Counted from the stretch's first letter, positions 8,354 through 16,610 are shown. The stretch: 46,455 nt of DNA from an uncultured Eubacterium sp. (GCA_910584645.1 CAJUAU010000023.1:1-46455); one strand, 5' to 3'. Notes: generated from the sequence alone by a model not told the origin. Numbers and translations are program-made.

Positions 8354-9385
8354 ATGTCACAGATTATTTTGGCAAATGGAAAACAAGTAGGTGATTACAA
8401 ACGTCCCTACATAGTAGCGGAGGTCAATTCCAGCCATAATGGGGATGTTGAGACCGCAAAGAGGATGATCGACGAAGCAAAGCGCATCGGCTGTGACTGT
8501 GTTAAATTCCAGTCCTGGTCCGCGGGGTCTTTATATTCTGCCAGCTACTATCAGGAGAATCCCATCGCGAAGAGGATTGTTGGTAAATTTGCGCTGCCAG
8601 AAGAGGCATTGGCGGAACTGGCGCAATACTGCCATGAAATAGGAATCGCGTTTTCTTCCACCCCTTATTGTAAGAGAGAAGTAGATTTTCTGGTGGATAC
8701 CTGTAAAGTGCCCTTTGTAAAGATAGCTTCCATGGATATTAATAATTATCCTTACATCCGTTATATTGCAGAGAAGGGAATTCCCATCGTACTGGCAACC
8801 GGTATGGCAGATCTGGCGGAGATACAGAAGGCGGTGGAAGCGGTTGAGAGCACCGGAAATAAAAATCTGTGCCTGCTGCATTGTATCTCTTTATATCCGG
8901 CGGAGACGCAGACGATGCAGCTAAATAATATACCGGGCCTCCGGGAGAAGTTTCCTTCCTACCCCATTGGTTTTTCCGATCATTCCCTGGGGATTGAGAT
9001 GCCGGTGGCGGCGACTGCTCTTGGTGCCGCCTATATCGAAAAACATTTTACCTTGGATAAAAAGAAGATGGGGATGGACAACAATATGGCGATGGAGCCG
9101 GATGAGTTTCAGAGTATGGTGGAGTGCTGCAGCCGTGTGTATGAAGCCATGGGAGGATATGAGCGGTCTGTAAGTGAGGCAGAGCTGGCGCAGCGGGATA
9201 AGATGAGAAGGAGTGTAGTAGTTACTGCTGACTTGAAAAAGGGCAGCGTTCTTTCGGAGAAAGATCTGGATGTAAAGCGTCCGGGAACAGGGATCCCACC
9301 GGAAAAAATGCCAGAGCTCACCGGAAAAGTCCTGGCAGAAGATGTCACGGCAGACCAGATTCTGACAGAAAAAATGGTGAAATAA
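8354..9385 (+). CDS. NeuB-family PEP-condensing synthase with SAF domain
   Basis: 343-aa protein of the N-acetylneuraminate synthase family (NeuB/PseI/LegI/SpsE). These enzymes condense phosphoenolpyruvate with an aldehyde, normally an open-chain N-acylated sugar, to make a 3-deoxy-2-keto acid. The TIM barrel shows the metal-site histidines His210 (GFSDHSLG) and His231 (EKHFTL); a C-terminal SAF (antifreeze-like) domain fills about residues 283-343. Two conserved stretches differ from the pattern I know: AEVNSSHNG for the usual AEIGxNHNG, and MDN (241-243) where sialic and pseudaminic acid synthases have PDH. No sugar-nucleotide, epimerase or CMP-transferase genes accompany it. I therefore regard the acceptor as unknown and possibly not a classical nonulosonic acid precursor. 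Confidence 0.82.
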   Translation: MSQIILANGKQVGDYKRPYIVAEVNSSHNGDVETAKRMIDEAKRIGCDCVKFQSWSAGSLYSASYYQENPIAKRIVGKFALPEEALAELAQYCHEIGIAFSSTPYCKREVDFLVDTCKVPFVKIASMDINNYPYIRYIAEKGIPIVLATGMADLAEIQKAVEAVESTGNKNLCLLHCISLYPAETQTMQLNNIPGLREKFPSYPIGFSDHSLGIEMPVAATALGAAYIEKHFTLDKKKMGMDNNMAMEPDEFQSMVECCSRVYEAMGGYERSVSEAELAQRDKMRRSVVVTADLKKGSVLSEKDLDVKRPGTGIPPEKMPELTGKVLAEDVTADQILTEKMVK

Positions 9386-9436
9386 GAAAGTATATGCAGA
9401 ATTAGATTTTAATTTTGAGACAGGGGTGACGGAACT

Positions 9437-10528
9437 TTGGATACAGGGATATGCAGAGAACATGAGCTTTTTTCCTATAAACCTTACGAATTGGATTCCA
9501 ATCTTAAGGGGAAGTTATTGCTCAGCCGTCTGAATGATCTGACGGGAAACAGTTATGACAATTGTGAGGAATACCGCCGATTGATTTCTTTGCTGTTTCC
9601 TGGAGGCCGGAGTGCGGGGAATCTGGCAGAGGTTCCTTTTCTTCCAGTATCTCTTTTTAAGACGAAAAAACTGTGCAATGTCCCAGAAGATCAGATCATT
9701 AAGAGGATGACCTCTTCCGGTACCACCGGGCAGCAGGTGTCACAGATCTTTCTGGATAAGGCTACGGCAAATAACCAGCAGAAGATACTGGTAAAGATCG
9801 TATCGGATTTTACGGGGAATGCCAGAATGCCCATGATCATTCTGGACTGTCCTTCTGTCATCCGTGACCGACGGATGTTTTCTGCCAGAGGCGCCGGGAT
9901 ACTGGGATTTTCTATATTTGCAAGAAAAAAAATATTTGCCTTTGATAACCAGATGAATCTTGATATAGAGGGAATAAGAGAATTTCTTGCCCAATATGAG
10001 GGACAGACCGTTTTTCTTTTTGGATTTACTTATATGATCTGGGAATATTTTTATAAGGTATTAAAACATTCGGGAGAAAAACTGCCACTGGAACATGCCG
10101 TTCTGATCCATGGGGGAGGATGGAAAAAGCTGGAAAGCGAGGCGGTTTCCAAAGAAGAATTTAAAAGATCCCTGCAGGATGTTTGTGGTATTAACAGGGT
10201 CCATGATTATTATGGAATGGTGGAACAGACGGGATGTGTCTACATGGAATGTGAATATGGACATCTTCACGTAAGTGCCTATTCGGATGTGCTGATCCGT
10301 AATATGCGGGATTTTTCTTTATGTGAGACCGGGCAGGAGGGGGTCATCCAGGTTTTGTCCGCGATTCCGGAATCTTATCCCGGGCATTCTTTACTGACGG
10401 AAGATGTTGGCTGTATCTTAGGAGAGGATGACTGTCCCTGTGGGCGGAAAGGGAAGTATATCGAAGTGCATGGAAGGATGAAGAATGCAGAGATCCGTGG
10501 TTGCAGTGATACATTTGAAAGGAAATGA
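9437..10528 (+). CDS. LuxE-like acyl-protein synthetase
   Basis: 363-aa member of the LuxE acyl-protein synthetase family within the ANL adenylating superfamily. LuxE activates a carboxylate with ATP and passes it through an enzyme-bound thioester to the LuxC reductase. Visible motifs are FLPVSLFK, the phosphate-binding loop TSSGTTGQ (92-99), HGGGWKKL, DYYGMVEQTG and a C-terminal CPCGRKGK...RGCSD block. Cys356 in that block lies near the C-terminus, where LuxE has its acyl-accepting cysteine. The start is TTG 9437 behind AGGGGTG (9422-9428); no better in-frame ATG exists nearby. The matching LuxC-like gene starts 12 bases after its stop. Similar pairs also occur outside luminescence, and no luciferase genes are present here. 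Confidence 0.82.
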   Translation: MDTGICREHELFSYKPYELDSNLKGKLLLSRLNDLTGNSYDNCEEYRRLISLLFPGGRSAGNLAEVPFLPVSLFKTKKLCNVPEDQIIKRMTSSGTTGQQVSQIFLDKATANNQQKILVKIVSDFTGNARMPMIILDCPSVIRDRRMFSARGAGILGFSIFARKKIFAFDNQMNLDIEGIREFLAQYEGQTVFLFGFTYMIWEYFYKVLKHSGEKLPLEHAVLIHGGGWKKLESEAVSKEEFKRSLQDVCGINRVHDYYGMVEQTGCVYMECEYGHLHVSAYSDVLIRNMRDFSLCETGQEGVIQVLSAIPESYPGHSLLTEDVGCILGEDDCPCGRKGKYIEVHGRMKNAEIRGCSDTFERK

Positions 10529-10540
10529 GAGGCATTCTTT

Positions 10541-11740
10541 ATGGAAAAGATTAAGATATTGTGTGGCAGGGATCCGGTCGCCAAGGCTCCCCTGCGGCCC
10601 TATAATGATATGGTTTGCCAGTTTTTAGATGCTTGGTCGAAGGAACTCAGAAAAGATAATGAGGCAGTGAAATATCCGGATCTTCAGGCCTTTGCTTTCT
10701 GGATCAGGAAATCATCTGTTCAGAAAAGGAAACGGGATCATGAAGCCAGGAACAGGGATCGTATCCTGCTTGGCAGAGGGACCGTATTTCATATAGCCCC
10801 CTCTAATGTTCCAGTGAACTGCCTGTATACCTATGTATTTGGCTTACTTGCAGGAAATTCTAATATTGTCAGGGTACCTTCAAAGCAGTTTCCCCAGGTG
10901 GAATGTGCCTGCCGGATACTGCGGGATCTCCTGGGAGTGGAAGAATTCTGCATGCTGGCGGAGCGGACCTGTTTTGTCCGGTATGAGAGGGATGAGGAGA
11001 TCACAGCAGAATTCACCTTGCGATGTAACAGCCGGGTGATCTGGGGAGGGGACCGTACTATATGTGAGGTGCGGAAAGCAGTACTGCCGCCACGAAGTAA
11101 TGAGCTTACTTTTGCTGATCGCTATTCTATCGGAATTCTGTCCCTGGAGGCATTAAAAGAGATTACCCCGGAGTCGTTAAAGAGACTGGCTATGGATTTT
11201 TATAATGATACCTATCTCATGGATCAGAATGCCTGTTCTTCTCCTCATATGATCTTATGGATGCGCGCGAAAGACATGACAGATGCGACCGCAGCCAAAG
11301 TGCAGAAAAGATTCTGGGATGCGGTGGCAGAGACTGCGGAAAAGTATGATCTGGAAGATATAAAAGCAAGTGGTAAATACAGCTTGTTATGTGATTCCAT
11401 TATTGATTTCAAATGTTTATCTGCCTGTCAGCGATATGGAAATCTGCTCTATGTGTGCACATTGGATGAACTGCCGGAAAAGCTGACGGGTTACAGGGGA
11501 AAGTATGGGATGTTTTTTCAGACGCAGGTCTGTGACTGGAACTGGCTGGAAAAAATGTCGGAGGAGAAGATCCAGACATGTGCCTGTTATGGGCTGGATC
11601 AGGAACAGATCCGGCGGCAGATTGTGGAGAAACAGGTTTGTGGCATAGATCGGATCGTCCCCTTTGGAAAGACACTGGATATGGATGTTATCTGGGATGG
11701 TTATGATATCATAGAACAGCTGAGCCGGGTTATTGCATAG
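10541..11740 (+). CDS. LuxC-like acyl-CoA/acyl-protein reductase
   Basis: 399-aa LuxC-type reductase, distantly related to aldehyde dehydrogenases, which reduces an enzyme-bound acyl thioester to an aldehyde with NADPH. The N-terminal HIAPSNVPVN and RVPSKQ segments, the catalytic Cys232 in DQNACSSPH and the C-terminal GIDRIVPFGKTLDMDVIWDG stretch are all typical. It is directly downstream of the LuxE-like gene, forming a canonical activation/reduction pair. In this cluster I infer that it releases an acyl chain as an aldehyde, or makes an aldehyde building block for the NeuB-type or ThDP enzyme encoded just upstream. The product could equally be an alcohol or amine precursor. Confidence 0.85.
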   Translation: MEKIKILCGRDPVAKAPLRPYNDMVCQFLDAWSKELRKDNEAVKYPDLQAFAFWIRKSSVQKRKRDHEARNRDRILLGRGTVFHIAPSNVPVNCLYTYVFGLLAGNSNIVRVPSKQFPQVECACRILRDLLGVEEFCMLAERTCFVRYERDEEITAEFTLRCNSRVIWGGDRTICEVRKAVLPPRSNELTFADRYSIGILSLEALKEITPESLKRLAMDFYNDTYLMDQNACSSPHMILWMRAKDMTDATAAKVQKRFWDAVAETAEKYDLEDIKASGKYSLLCDSIIDFKCLSACQRYGNLLYVCTLDELPEKLTGYRGKYGMFFQTQVCDWNWLEKMSEEKIQTCACYGLDQEQIRRQIVEKQVCGIDRIVPFGKTLDMDVIWDGYDIIEQLSRVIA

Positions 11741-11769
11741 AACCGTTGTAAGAAAGGAATGGTGGCGCT

Positions 11770-13176
11770 ATGTTTTTGTCAATAGATAAAGTAAAGAAGG
11801 AAAAATTAGCTGCATTGCAGGAGGACGGTTCTTCTCTTACTTATGGAGAGCTGGCAGAATTTTGTGGGCAGCTGGCCGGGATCGTGAAACCTTCTTCTCT
11901 TGTCTTTTCCCTGTGCCGTAACACGATAGGGGCGCTGGCTGGATATGTGGCTTTTCTGTCCGCCAGGGTGGTGCCGCTTTTATTGAGTGACCGCCTGGAT
12001 CAGGAACTTATGGCTTATCTTTTGGAAACGTATCAGCCGGATTATCTGTGGATTCCAGCTGGACAGAAACAGCAGTTTGAGGGAAAAAGTGTCTGCGAAA
12101 GATACGGTTACGTTCTGCTTTCCTTTGACAGAGAGAGGAAAGAGATACATGAAGAGCTGGCGCTTCTTCTTACCACCTCTGGTTCTACAGGAAGTCCGAA
12201 GCTTGTGCGCCAGTCCTATAGGAACCTGGAGGAAAATGCCAGATCTATTGCGGCCTATCTGGAACTAGATGAGACTGAGAGACCGATTACCATGCTTCCT
12301 ATGAATTATACCTATGGTTTGTCTGTGATCAACAGCCATCTGCTGATGGGTGCAACCATCCTTATGACGGAAACCAGTTATGCCCAGAGGGGCTTCTGGG
12401 ATTTTTTCAGAAAAGAAAGAGCGACATCGGTGGTGGGGGTTCCCTATACTTATGAGATGTTGAAAAAACTGCGTTTTTTTCAGATGGATCTGCCCTCTCT
12501 TCGCTATATGACACAGGCTGGAGGAAAGCTGCTGCCAGAACTTCATAAAGAATTTGCTGAGTATGCTCAGGAGAAGGGAAAACGGTTTTATGTCATGTAC
12601 GGGCAGACCGAGGCGACTGCCCGGATGTCCTATCTTCCTTATCAGAAATCTCTCGAAAAATACGGGAGCATGGGAATCGCCATTCCCAAGGGCAGATTTT
12701 ATCTGATCGATGTGGATGGAACGAGGGTAAAAACCCCCCATATAACCGGGGAACTTGTTTATGAGGGACCCAATGTAACTCTGGGATATGCGGAATGCCC
12801 TGCCGACCTGGCAAAAGGGGATGAGCGTCATGGTGTACTGGTGACAGGAGATATGGCGGAGTTTGATGATGATGGCTACTACTATATTGTAGGACGGAAG
12901 AAGAGATTTTTAAAAATATATGGAAACCGTGTGAATCTGGATGAGTGCGAGAGAATGATACAGGGAGAGTTTCAGCCCCTGGAGTGCGCCTGTGTCGGAT
13001 CGGACGACCATATGCAGATTTACGTGACAGATCAATCCCGCTTAGAGGATGTGAACCAGTTTATTTCGGTGAAGACGAAGCTGAATCCCCATGCTTTTGA
13101 AGTAAAGTATATAAAAGAGATTCCGAAAAACGAGGCGGGAAAGAAACAGTATCATCTGTTACATAAAGATATTTGA
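11770..13176 (+). CDS. ANL-superfamily acyl-AMP ligase
   Basis: 468-aa adenylate-forming enzyme that activates a carboxylic acid with ATP and transfers it to CoA or a carrier protein. The P-loop is TTSGSTGSPK (135-144), YGQTEAT is the A5-type motif, VTGDMAEFDDDGYYYIVGRKK covers the hinge region, and Lys458 in NEAGKKQY is the C-terminal lysine that supports adenylation. It is shorter than classical acyl-CoA synthetases at its N-terminus. A carrier protein gene follows 68 bases downstream, the usual arrangement for a loading ligase and its ACP. That pairing suggests a starter acid is placed directly on carrier protein 3. The acid itself cannot be predicted from what I can see. Confidence 0.82.
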   Translation: MFLSIDKVKKEKLAALQEDGSSLTYGELAEFCGQLAGIVKPSSLVFSLCRNTIGALAGYVAFLSARVVPLLLSDRLDQELMAYLLETYQPDYLWIPAGQKQQFEGKSVCERYGYVLLSFDRERKEIHEELALLLTTSGSTGSPKLVRQSYRNLEENARSIAAYLELDETERPITMLPMNYTYGLSVINSHLLMGATILMTETSYAQRGFWDFFRKERATSVVGVPYTYEMLKKLRFFQMDLPSLRYMTQAGGKLLPELHKEFAEYAQEKGKRFYVMYGQTEATARMSYLPYQKSLEKYGSMGIAIPKGRFYLIDVDGTRVKTPHITGELVYEGPNVTLGYAECPADLAKGDERHGVLVTGDMAEFDDDGYYYIVGRKKRFLKIYGNRVNLDECERMIQGEFQPLECACVGSDDHMQIYVTDQSRLEDVNQFISVKTKLNPHAFEVKYIKEIPKNEAGKKQYHLLHKDI

Positions 13177-13244
13177 TGGTATGTAAGTGACAATTGCCAT
13201 TTGAATAAATATTATTTAAGGAAGACCTGAAAGGAGATTTTACT

Positions 13245-13475
13245 ATGTCGAATGAGGAAAAAATGGAATGTATTGCAGAGAGTCTGGAGATGGAAGTTGA
13301 AGAACTGACGCCAGAAACCGTTTTGGAGGATCTGGAAAATTGGGATTCCGTAGCAGTGCTCGCTGTTATTTCCATAATCAATGAAAAGTTTGACCGTTAC
13401 CCTAAAGCGGAAGAGATATCGGGTTATAAGACAGTGGGTGATTTGATGGCCGCTTTCGAGGAACGTAATGAATGA
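13245..13475 (+). CDS. Acyl carrier protein 3
   Basis: 76-aa carrier protein with the attachment serine Ser35 in ENWDSVAVLAV. It follows the acyl-AMP ligase, from which it probably receives its acyl group, and precedes the AAC(3)-type acyltransferase. The motif differs from those of the other carriers in the cluster (DSL, DSI and DSF), so the four are unlikely to be simple duplicates of one another. Confidence 0.85.
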   Translation: MSNEEKMECIAESLEMEVEELTPETVLEDLENWDSVAVLAVISIINEKFDRYPKAEEISGYKTVGDLMAAFEERNE

Positions 13476-13554
13476 TCCAGTATTGCTGAAAAATGGTAAA
13501 TTGCTCCCTGTTCTAACAGTAGAGAGCATAAGGGAGGAAAATGGAGGTAGATAG
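13468..13554 (+). other. Possible 28-codon small ORF
   Basis: ATG 13468 opens a 28-codon frame that overlaps the end of carrier protein 3 and stops just before the next gene. GAGGAA at 13459-13464 could act as a ribosome site with short spacing. The peptide begins MNDPVLLKNGKLLPV. It may be coincidental coding in an 81-base spacer, a coupling peptide or a remnant. Weakly supported. Confidence 0.2.
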
Positions 13555-13556
13555 TT

Positions 13557-14414
13557 GTGAAATTCGATCGTAATTTAGAACTTTTTTATCATGAGGATGG
13601 AAAGGTTACATATGGAGATATTCTGGAGGCTCTGCTGGCAGTAGATGCAGATAAGTGCGAAGTTCTTTTGCTGCATACGGCGATGAATTTTGGAACGTTA
13701 GCGAAAGGGATGAAACGCAGAGAATTGTGTGAGGCCATGTATGATCTTATTTGCCAGCTGGAAGTTAAGACTCTTGTTTTTCCTACCTTTACTTTTAGTT
13801 TTGCCAATAACGAAGATTATGATGTGCAGAATTCCAGGTCATCTATGGGAATACTGAATGAATATGTAAGAAAGAGAGAGGATTCCCTTCGCTCGTTGGA
13901 CCCACTTTTGTCGGTATGCGTAGTCGGAGAAAATAAAGCTCTGGCGGAAGTGAGCGGAGACAGCTCTCTGGGTAAAGGAAGTTTTTATGACCGTCTTCAT
14001 AATACAGATAATGTACGGATTGCCTTTTTAGGGGCGGATGAATTGGTTTGTAATACACATCTTCATTATGTGGAAGAATGCGTCAGGGTTCCCTACCGGT
14101 ACCACTTGTCTATGACAGGGAATATTATTGATTCTGAGGGTGTGGTGAGAACAGATACCCATAAACTGTTTGTGACATACAGAGATGTGGTCACAGGTGG
14201 GCAAAGGGAATTTTATGATGAATTGATCCGTGAAAATAAGATGAAGAAGGTGAAGGTAGGGGATAGTTCTGTATCTTGTTTTAAGGAACCAGATATTTAT
14301 GAACATGAGAAAAAGTATCTGGAAAAAGATATCAGCTATTTTCTGGGTGAACCATATGATAGCCATCCATTAGTCAAGGAATTTGAATATGGTGGAGTTG
14401 TTACGGTCAAGTGA
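13557..14414 (+). CDS. AAC(3)-family (YokD-like) N-acyltransferase
   Basis: 285-aa protein with the layout of the aminoglycoside 3-N-acetyltransferase family. Recognisable blocks are LLLHTAMNFGTL, TLVFPTFTF, MGILNEYVRKRE, RSLDPLLSV and THLHYVEE. The family motif RSxHP reads RSLDP here, so a conserved histidine appears to be replaced by aspartate. Members in glycan and natural-product clusters acylate amino groups of sugars or other amines and need not confer drug resistance. The start is GTG 13557 behind GGAGG (13543-13547). Flanked by two carrier proteins, it may take an acyl group from a carrier rather than from acetyl-CoA; that is inference. Resistance should not be assumed. Confidence 0.7.
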   Translation: MKFDRNLELFYHEDGKVTYGDILEALLAVDADKCEVLLLHTAMNFGTLAKGMKRRELCEAMYDLICQLEVKTLVFPTFTFSFANNEDYDVQNSRSSMGILNEYVRKREDSLRSLDPLLSVCVVGENKALAEVSGDSSLGKGSFYDRLHNTDNVRIAFLGADELVCNTHLHYVEECVRVPYRYHLSMTGNIIDSEGVVRTDTHKLFVTYRDVVTGGQREFYDELIRENKMKKVKVGDSSVSCFKEPDIYEHEKKYLEKDISYFLGEPYDSHPLVKEFEYGGVVTVK

Positions 14415-14416
14415 GT

Positions 14417-14464
14417 ATGGTGGTGCCGCTGAAAACGGCATGTCAGTTTAGGAGGAGAAAATAA
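14417..14464 (+). other. Short leader-like ORF within a repeated motif
   Basis: A 15-codon frame (MVVPLKTACQFRRRK) ends one base before the start of carrier protein 4 and contains that gene's GGAGG ribosome site. A small hairpin, TGCCG/CGGCA, lies inside. The same motif reappears at 31752 ahead of another gene, with 28 of 34 aligned bases identical. No good ribosome site precedes the ATG. It may be a translated leader or just a dispersed DNA repeat. Confidence 0.3.
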
Positions 14465-14465
14465 A

Positions 14466-14699
14466 ATGGAAGAGAAGATTTTCAGTATTTTGAAAGAGAT
14501 ACGGCCGGAATTTAATTTTGAAGAAAGTGATAATTTTGTCGAAGACGGCTACCTGGATTCATTTGATATTGTCACTTTGGTTTCTGAGCTGGAAGCGGCA
14601 TTTGGTGTGGTGATTGACGGACTGGATGTACTTCCGGAAAATTTTGAAACAGTTCAGGATATTTGCAATCTGATAAGCAAATATAAGGAGGAAAAATGA
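14466..14699 (+). CDS. Acyl carrier protein 4
   Basis: 77-aa carrier protein. The attachment serine is Ser32 in GYLDSFDIVTLV, a motif closer to NRPS/D-alanyl-type carriers than the DSL-type ACPs. Its stop overlaps the start of ketosynthase 4 by four bases (ATGA, 14696-14699), indicating coupled translation and probable partnership. GGAGG lies at 14451-14455. It could carry an amino acid from the adenylation enzyme two genes later or a malonyl-type extender; sequence alone does not decide. Confidence 0.83.
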   Translation: MEEKIFSILKEIRPEFNFEESDNFVEDGYLDSFDIVTLVSELEAAFGVVIDGLDVLPENFETVQDICNLISKYKEEK

Positions 14700-15754
14700 T
14701 TCTGGATTTTGAAGGTAAAAGAATATCAGGTGTGCTGTCAATACTTCCTGAGAATGAATACCTTTTTGAAGACGAAGCAGCAGATCCGAAAGATGTGAAG
14801 AACCGCAGGCTGAAAAGGATAATTGGCTTTGGTGCACGGCGCAGGGCAAAAGGAACAACAACCTTGTCAGACATGCTGTTATATGGGCTCAACTATCTTA
14901 CAGAACATGAAAAAATAAAAAAGGAAGAGATTGGGGCGATTGTTGTATCCACTCTCTCGCCAGATTATTTTTTGCCTCAGGTCAGTAATATTATTCAGGG
15001 GGAAATGGGTCTGGGGCAAGATGTGTATTGTGTAGATATCATGCAGGCATGTGCAGGATATGTGATCGGCCTCATCCAGGCTTTTATGTTATTGGAGCAT
15101 CTTGGTGATAAAAAGGTACTTGTATGTACGGGAGAAATTTTTAATCGAAAATCTGACGAGAATGAGCCTAAATTTGAACACCCGTCTTTTGGCGGTGATA
15201 TTGCGAATATATCAATCGTAGAAAACACAGGGGATGAAAAAAAGATATATGCCAGTATTTATAATGACGGATCTCAAAGAGAGGCACTTATCATACATGA
15301 AGGTGGATTCAGGAACCCCATGACACCAGAGCATTTTGCCCGGCAGACGAATAATATTCCATGTCTTGGGGTTTCTATGGATGGGACAGGCGTATTTAAT
15401 TTTGTGCAGAAGGAAGTTCCACCGGCTGTTTCTGAATTATTAGAAAAAGCTGGTATGACAAAGGATGACATAGACTATTTCCTGTTTCATCAGCCGAATA
15501 AATTTATGTTACAAAAGTTAGCTGAAAAAATGGGAGTCCCTTATGGCAAGCTGCCGATGGATATCACGGAAAAATTGGGGAATTCGGATTCAGGAACGAT
15601 CCCGGCTGTTATGACGACAGATGTGGCAGAAGATCTGCTTTCAAAGAATAACTGTTGCTGTCTGTCCGGTTTTGGAGGGGGGCTTACCTGGGCTTCTCTT
15701 ATCATGGAGGTTGGCTGCCTGGATTTTTGTGAAAATATAGTGTCCAATCTGTGA
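14696..15754 (+). CDS. KAS III (FabH)-family ketoacyl synthase 4
   Basis: 352-aa thiolase-fold condensing enzyme with a full triad: Cys119 in MQACAGYV, His265 in FHQPNKFM and Asn296 in LGNSDSGTIP. It is more divergent from synthases 1 and 2 than they are from each other (HQPNKF box, different N-terminus and a longer loop around residues 150-225). It is coupled to carrier protein 4 by a 4-base overlap. It may perform the first or last condensation, or act as an acyltransferase, a side reaction known for some KAS III relatives. The AT-rich, loosely biased codon use by eye resembles the rest of the cluster rather than the housekeeping genes further right. Confidence 0.85.
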   Translation: MILDFEGKRISGVLSILPENEYLFEDEAADPKDVKNRRLKRIIGFGARRRAKGTTTLSDMLLYGLNYLTEHEKIKKEEIGAIVVSTLSPDYFLPQVSNIIQGEMGLGQDVYCVDIMQACAGYVIGLIQAFMLLEHLGDKKVLVCTGEIFNRKSDENEPKFEHPSFGGDIANISIVENTGDEKKIYASIYNDGSQREALIIHEGGFRNPMTPEHFARQTNNIPCLGVSMDGTGVFNFVQKEVPPAVSELLEKAGMTKDDIDYFLFHQPNKFMLQKLAEKMGVPYGKLPMDITEKLGNSDSGTIPAVMTTDVAEDLLSKNNCCCLSGFGGGLTWASLIMEVGCLDFCENIVSNL

Positions 15755-15767
15755 GGAGACAGAAAAG

Positions 15768-16589
15768 ATGAAAACGTATATGATTGTAGATGTAAAGAAG
15801 AAGATAAATGTCTTGAAACAAAGCCATGGCAAACTTATTACAAATTATTATTTTGGATCCATAGATGATATGCAGAAGGCAGAGTGCCTGGAAAATGATA
15901 AGGCGCTTGTTTTTGTTGTTCAGGAACCTTTCCGCAAGAGGGTTTACTTTGCTGCGGCAGACCCTGATGCATGTGCTGTGCTTTTGTCACAATTGCCAGA
16001 AAATTCTGTATTGGAATACATTTGCCAGGACGATGTAAATCCTTTAGAGCCGATATTTATAAACGGGGGTATGGAAAGATATACAAGTTATATCCGGGCA
16101 ACAATAACCTATTCCGAAAATCCTTATAAGGTTCCCGAAGCGGGCAGACGGAAATTATTACAAGAGATGTATGATCCAGAGTTTGGTGAATATGCGGGTG
16201 AGGAACATGCTGTACAGTTGTATCAGATAACCAGAGAGGTTTTTGATGAGTTATGTGACGATATTTTTACCCTGGAGAAGTGGAAGCAAATTATTGCCGA
16301 TAAAGAATGCTTGCTATACTGTGAAAACGGAGAGATCATTGCTTATTTTGTGTATCGGCTGGAAGGAAAGAAGTTTTATAGCAACCTCTCTGTCAACAAG
16401 GGAACAGCTGATTACCTGTACAATTTAGAAAGGCGGGTATTTGAAGAAATGTGGAACAAGGGGATTCGTACCTTTTATTCCTGGGTCAATGAAGATAATG
16501 CAAAAGCTCTGCGGCGTGAGAATGAAATGGCAAAAAAGTATATAAAATCACGTCATGATATCTATAATTTTATCTATATAAAAAAATAA
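15768..16589 (+). CDS. Possible GNAT-fold acyltransferase
   Basis: 273-aa soluble protein that I cannot place firmly. The C-terminal half has the rhythm of a GNAT acetyltransferase: a strand (IIAYFVYRLEGKKFYSNLSV), then a helix (YLYNLERRVFEEMWNKG), then IRTFYSWVNEDNAKALRRENE, recalling the final strand-helix of the fold. I do not see a clean Q/RxxGxG/A acetyl-CoA loop, so an acyl donor other than acetyl-CoA, or a wrong call, is possible. The N-terminal half has no recognisable motif. It lies 13 bases after ketosynthase 4 and 21 bases before the amino-acid adenylation enzyme, suggesting a role in joining acyl and amino parts. Confidence 0.4.
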   Translation: MKTYMIVDVKKKINVLKQSHGKLITNYYFGSIDDMQKAECLENDKALVFVVQEPFRKRVYFAAADPDACAVLLSQLPENSVLEYICQDDVNPLEPIFINGGMERYTSYIRATITYSENPYKVPEAGRRKLLQEMYDPEFGEYAGEEHAVQLYQITREVFDELCDDIFTLEKWKQIIADKECLLYCENGEIIAYFVYRLEGKKFYSNLSVNKGTADYLYNLERRVFEEMWNKGIRTFYSWVNEDNAKALRRENEMAKKYIKSRHDIYNFIYIKK

Positions 16590-16610
16590 TAGCCAGGAGG
16601 GAAGAAACCT

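Noticed and set aside
8354..9385. Sialic, legionaminic or pseudaminic acid biosynthesis locus
   Set aside because: Only the NeuB-type gene is present; no epimerase, dehydratase, aminotransferase or CMP-transferase genes accompany it and its motifs are altered.
9437..11740. Bacterial luminescence genes
   Set aside because: LuxE/LuxC-like genes are present but luxA, luxB and luxD are not; these families are widespread in other pathways.
13557..14414. Aminoglycoside resistance gene
   Set aside because: The family is AAC(3)-like, but the RSxHP histidine is replaced and the context is biosynthetic, so resistance is not supported.
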